Of a stretch of 8,817 bases of DNA, positions 6,846 through 8,817 are shown piece after piece. The position numbers and the translations under genes are program-made. The first letter of the stretch is position 1. The number at the start of each line of letters is the position of its first letter. The stretch lies in the NCBI GenBank assembly GCA_902478725.1, contig CABSMD010000095.1, positions 1 to 8,817 of the forward strand. The letters are read 5' to 3'. The notes beneath the pieces were generated by a model. It searched no databases, had not been told where the DNA came from, and saw only the letters and a list, made by a program, of their open reading frames with translations. The DNA is from an uncultured Clostridia bacterium. Lineage in GTDB: Bacteria; Bacillota; Clostridia; HGM11514.

Positions 6846-7580
6846 TTGGGAATCAAATACCATAAAGTAGTGCTCAAGTTAAGCGGCGAGGCGCTGGCTG
6901 GAGAAAACAAATTCGGTTTGAATTTTGATACCTTGAACCTGATCGCACACCAGGTCAAAGAGTGTGTCGAGCTGGGCGTAAGTGTTGCGATCGTTGTAGG
7001 CGGCGGCAACTTCTGGCGCGGCCGCAGTGGTGAAAAAATGGATCGTACCCGCGCCGACCACATGGGAATGTTAGCTACCGTCATCAATTCTTTGGCAATG
7101 GCGGATTCTCTGGAGGCTAACGGCGTGCCGACCCGGGTACAGACCGGTATCGAGATGCGCCAGATCGCCGAACCCTATATCCGCGGCAAGGCGGTACGGC
7201 ACTTGGAAAAAGGGCGTGTTGTTATATTTGCCTGCGGGACAGGGAACCCTTATTTTACGACTGACACGGCTGCTGCGCTGCGTGCGGCTGAAATCGACGC
7301 GGATATCATCCTGCTTGCCAAGAACGTGGACGGCGTGTACGACAGCGACCCCAACCTCAATCCGGACGCGAAGATGTTCGATCATCTGAGCTTTTTGGAT
7401 GTGCTCAACAAGGGGCTTGGCGTGATGGATTCCACCGCAGCCTCCCTTTGTATGGACAATGCGATCCCGATCCTTGTGTTTGGATTGAACGATCCGGAGA
7501 ATATTGTAAAAGCTGTTAAGGGTGAAAAAATAGGAACGATTATAAATGAAAGGGAGGATGCTAAGAATGAACGGATATGA
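6846..7580 (+). CDS. pyrH: UMP kinase (uridylate kinase)
   Basis: PyrH phosphorylates UMP to UDP with ATP, in the cytoplasm, for pyrimidine nucleotide synthesis. The protein is 244 residues from a TTG start, the usual bacterial length, and belongs to the amino acid kinase fold rather than the eukaryotic UMP/CMP kinase fold. Diagnostic segments are VLKLSGEAL (9-17), VVGGGNFWRGR (50-60), the UMP-contacting region RADHMGMLATVINSLA (69-84), FACGTGNPYFTTDTAA (128-143), LLAKNVDGVYDSDP (156-169) and GVMDSTA (192-198). It leads an operon with frr, its TGA stop lying 14 bases inside frr, which suggests translational coupling. In many Firmicutes rpsB and tsf precede pyrH. Here the neighbour is a divergent small gene, and pyrH has its own promoter. 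UMP kinases of this type are generally feedback regulated by UTP and activated by GTP, a family property not readable here. Confidence 0.97.
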   Translation: MGIKYHKVVLKLSGEALAGENKFGLNFDTLNLIAHQVKECVELGVSVAIVVGGGNFWRGRSGEKMDRTRADHMGMLATVINSLAMADSLEANGVPTRVQTGIEMRQIAEPYIRGKAVRHLEKGRVVIFACGTGNPYFTTDTAAALRAAEIDADIILLAKNVDGVYDSDPNLNPDAKMFDHLSFLDVLNKGLGVMDSTAASLCMDNAIPILVFGLNDPENIVKAVKGEKIGTIINEREDAKNERI

Positions 7581-8118
7581 CGTATATGAAGGAAAAATGA
7601 AGAAAACGATTCATGCGTTACAGGAATCCCTCTCCACGGTAAGGGCGGGCCGCGCAAGTGCGGCGGTGCTGGACAAAATTACGGTGGATTACTACGGTGT
7701 TCCAACGCCGATTCCGCAGGTGGGAACGGTTTCGGTTCCTGAACCGCGTACACTGGTGATCCAGCCGTGGGATGCCTCGATTATCAAAGAGGTAGAAAAG
7801 GCAATTTTAAAGTCGGATTTGGGTCTGACGCCTAACAACGACGGTAAGCTGCTGCGTCTCAATTTCCCGCCGCTTACGGAGGAACGCAGACGCGAGCTGG
7901 TCAAGCAGGTGCACAAATACGCTGAGGAGGCCAAGGTGGCGGTGCGCGCGGTGCGCCGGGACGCTTTGGAGGATTATAAAAAGCAGAAGAAAAACGGCGA
8001 CATCACCGAGGATGATTTAAAGGATGTGGAGGACGACATTCAGAAACTGACGGACGGATATATCAAGGATGTGGAATCGATCGCGTCCGATAAAGAGAAG
8101 GAAATATTAGAGGTTTAA
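7567..8118 (+). CDS. frr: Ribosome recycling factor
   Basis: RRF acts with EF-G to split the post-termination ribosome so it can be reused. The protein has 183 residues (family about 185). The chosen ATG at 7567 lies 9 bases after GGGAGG (7552-7557). The earlier ATG at 7558 abuts that site and is unlikely. Hallmarks are VRAGRAS (25-31), LDKITVDYYG (35-44), TLVIQPWD (62-69), SDLGLTPNNDGK (83-94), and LRLNFPPLTEERRRELVK (96-113), followed by a long charged helix. These correspond to the three-helix bundle (both ends) and the beta-rich head domain (middle). All expected motifs are intact. The gene overlaps pyrH in another frame and is followed after 80 bases by uppS. Confidence 0.97.
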   Translation: MNGYDVYEGKMKKTIHALQESLSTVRAGRASAAVLDKITVDYYGVPTPIPQVGTVSVPEPRTLVIQPWDASIIKEVEKAILKSDLGLTPNNDGKLLRLNFPPLTEERRRELVKQVHKYAEEAKVAVRAVRRDALEDYKKQKKNGDITEDDLKDVEDDIQKLTDGYIKDVESIASDKEKEILEV

Positions 8119-8136
8119 TTGTAACATATGCGGATG

Positions 8137-8184
8137 ACCCCTCATAAGGCCATTGCTTTTGAGGGGTATTTCTGTTGTTATTTG
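8137..8184 (+). terminator. Terminator or attenuator hairpin between frr and uppS
   Basis: ACCCCTCA (8137-8144) pairs with TGAGGGGT (8160-8167). The stem can continue past one T-T mismatch with AAG/CTT (8146-8148 with 8156-8158), closing a 7-base loop. A T-rich but interrupted tract follows (8168-8183). This fits partial termination or an attenuator that sets uppS below frr. No strong promoter is visible between the hairpin and the uppS start, so read-through seems needed. The tract overlaps the start of the uppS ribosome binding site region. Confidence 0.55.
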
Positions 8185-8198
8185 AAAGGAAGTCTGTT

Positions 8199-8817
8199 AT
8201 GGCGTTTTGGAAGAAGAAAGAGCAGCTTTCCGGCGAAATCCCACAGCATATCGGAATCATTATGGATGGTAATGGACGCTGGGCGAAAAGGCGGGGACTG
8301 CCCCGCAGCGCGGGCCACAAGGCCGGGGCGGAAACGCTCAAAAAAATCACCGAATACTGCTCCGATATCGGAGTCAAGGCGATCACAGCCTATGCGTTTT
8401 CGACCGAGAACTGGTCCCGCCCGAAGGAAGAGGTCGATGCGCTGATGGATCTTCTGTATGATTATCTTTCCAACGCGCATAAAACGCTGGCCGGCAAGAA
8501 TACGGTCATCCGGGTGATCGGCAAGGTAGATGGGTTACCCAAACGGATTCAGGATAAAATCGTTGAGACCGAGGCCATGACCAGCAAAAACACCGGCATC
8601 CGCTTAAATCTGGCGCTGAATTACGGCGGGCGGGAGGAGATCACCCATGCGGCGCAAAAGCTGGCGCGCGAGGTGAAAGAAGGAAGGCTCAGGCCTGAGG
8701 AAATTGACGAACAACAGATCGGGAAGCATATTTATACCCATGACCTGCCTGATCCGGACATCATCATCCGGCCGAGCGGGGAGCTGCGCCTGAGCAACTT
8801 CATGCTGTGGCAGGGGG
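8199..8817 (+). CDS. uppS: Isoprenyl transferase / undecaprenyl diphosphate synthase, partial (cut at right edge)
   Basis: This cis-prenyltransferase condenses isopentenyl diphosphate with farnesyl diphosphate to make undecaprenyl diphosphate, the lipid carrier for peptidoglycan and other wall polymers, at the inner face of the membrane. The first 206 residues are present of about 240-250 expected. Motifs are HIGIIMDGNGRWAKRRG (17-33) with catalytic Asp23, RSAGHKAG (36-43), AYAFSTENWSRP (64-75) and LNYGGREEI (140-148). The C-terminal diphosphate-binding motif IIIRPSGELRLSNFMLWQ (188-205) holds Arg191, Arg197 and Ser199. The start follows AAAGGAAG (8185-8192) with 6 bases between. It is the third gene of the operon, after the hairpin at 8137-8167. 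By family order, cdsA and dxr often follow, but they lie outside the window. Confidence 0.96.
   Translation, partial: MAFWKKKEQLSGEIPQHIGIIMDGNGRWAKRRGLPRSAGHKAGAETLKKITEYCSDIGVKAITAYAFSTENWSRPKEEVDALMDLLYDYLSNAHKTLAGKNTVIRVIGKVDGLPKRIQDKIVETEAMTSKNTGIRLNLALNYGGREEITHAAQKLAREVKEGRLRPEEIDEQQIGKHIYTHDLPDPDIIIRPSGELRLSNFMLWQG

Noticed and set aside
1..8817. CRISPR array, insertion sequence, phage, toxin-antitoxin or defence genes
   Set aside because: No short regular repeats, transposase motifs, terminal inverted repeats or recognisable defence proteins were seen. The only sizeable repeats are the GH3 duplication and its internal modules.

Overview
The window looks like a chromosomal piece of a Gram-positive anaerobe of the class Clostridia, probably an Oscillospiraceae/Ruminococcaceae-type plant-polysaccharide degrader. 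The evidence is the Firmicutes gene order pyrH-frr-uppS, strong AGGAGG-like ribosome binding sites, sigma-A-type promoters in AT-rich gaps between genes of about 50% G+C, and large secreted family 3 glycoside hydrolases with the inverted domain order known from rumen Clostridia. The species cannot be fixed from the sequence alone.

Left part, minus strand (1-6655). Three genes are read right to left: a 62-residue protein of unknown function (6655-6467), a 1556-residue secreted GH3 enzyme (6324-1654), and a second GH3 enzyme (1462-1) that runs off the left edge. The two GH3 genes are tandem paralogues. The large one has a signal peptide, then the GH3 C-terminal-type alpha/beta domain, a fibronectin-III-like domain and the TIM-barrel catalytic domain, which is the reverse of the usual order. 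Four carbohydrate-binding-like beta-sandwich modules (A-B-A'-B'), a bacterial repeat domain and a small C-terminal beta domain follow. A strong terminator and a good promoter lie between the two genes, so they are probably separate transcription units.

Centre (6656-6845). This is a divergent intergenic region. It holds a near-consensus promoter for the rightward core operon (TAGACA-17-TATAAT) and a weaker candidate for the leftward 62-residue gene.

Right part, plus strand (6846-8817). pyrH (UMP kinase, TTG start), frr (ribosome recycling factor, overlapping pyrH by 14 bases) and uppS (undecaprenyl diphosphate synthase, cut by the right edge) form a housekeeping operon for pyrimidine nucleotides, translation recycling and cell-wall lipid carrier. 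A terminator-like hairpin sits between frr and uppS. In many Firmicutes rpsB-tsf precede pyrH directly. Here they do not, and pyrH has its own promoter.

No gene-free stretch exceeds 300 bases. I see no tRNA, rRNA, CRISPR array, insertion sequence or phage gene, and I found no convincing undescribed system. The points most worth following are the tandem inverted GH3 pair, its internally duplicated binding modules, and the small unknown protein beside them.
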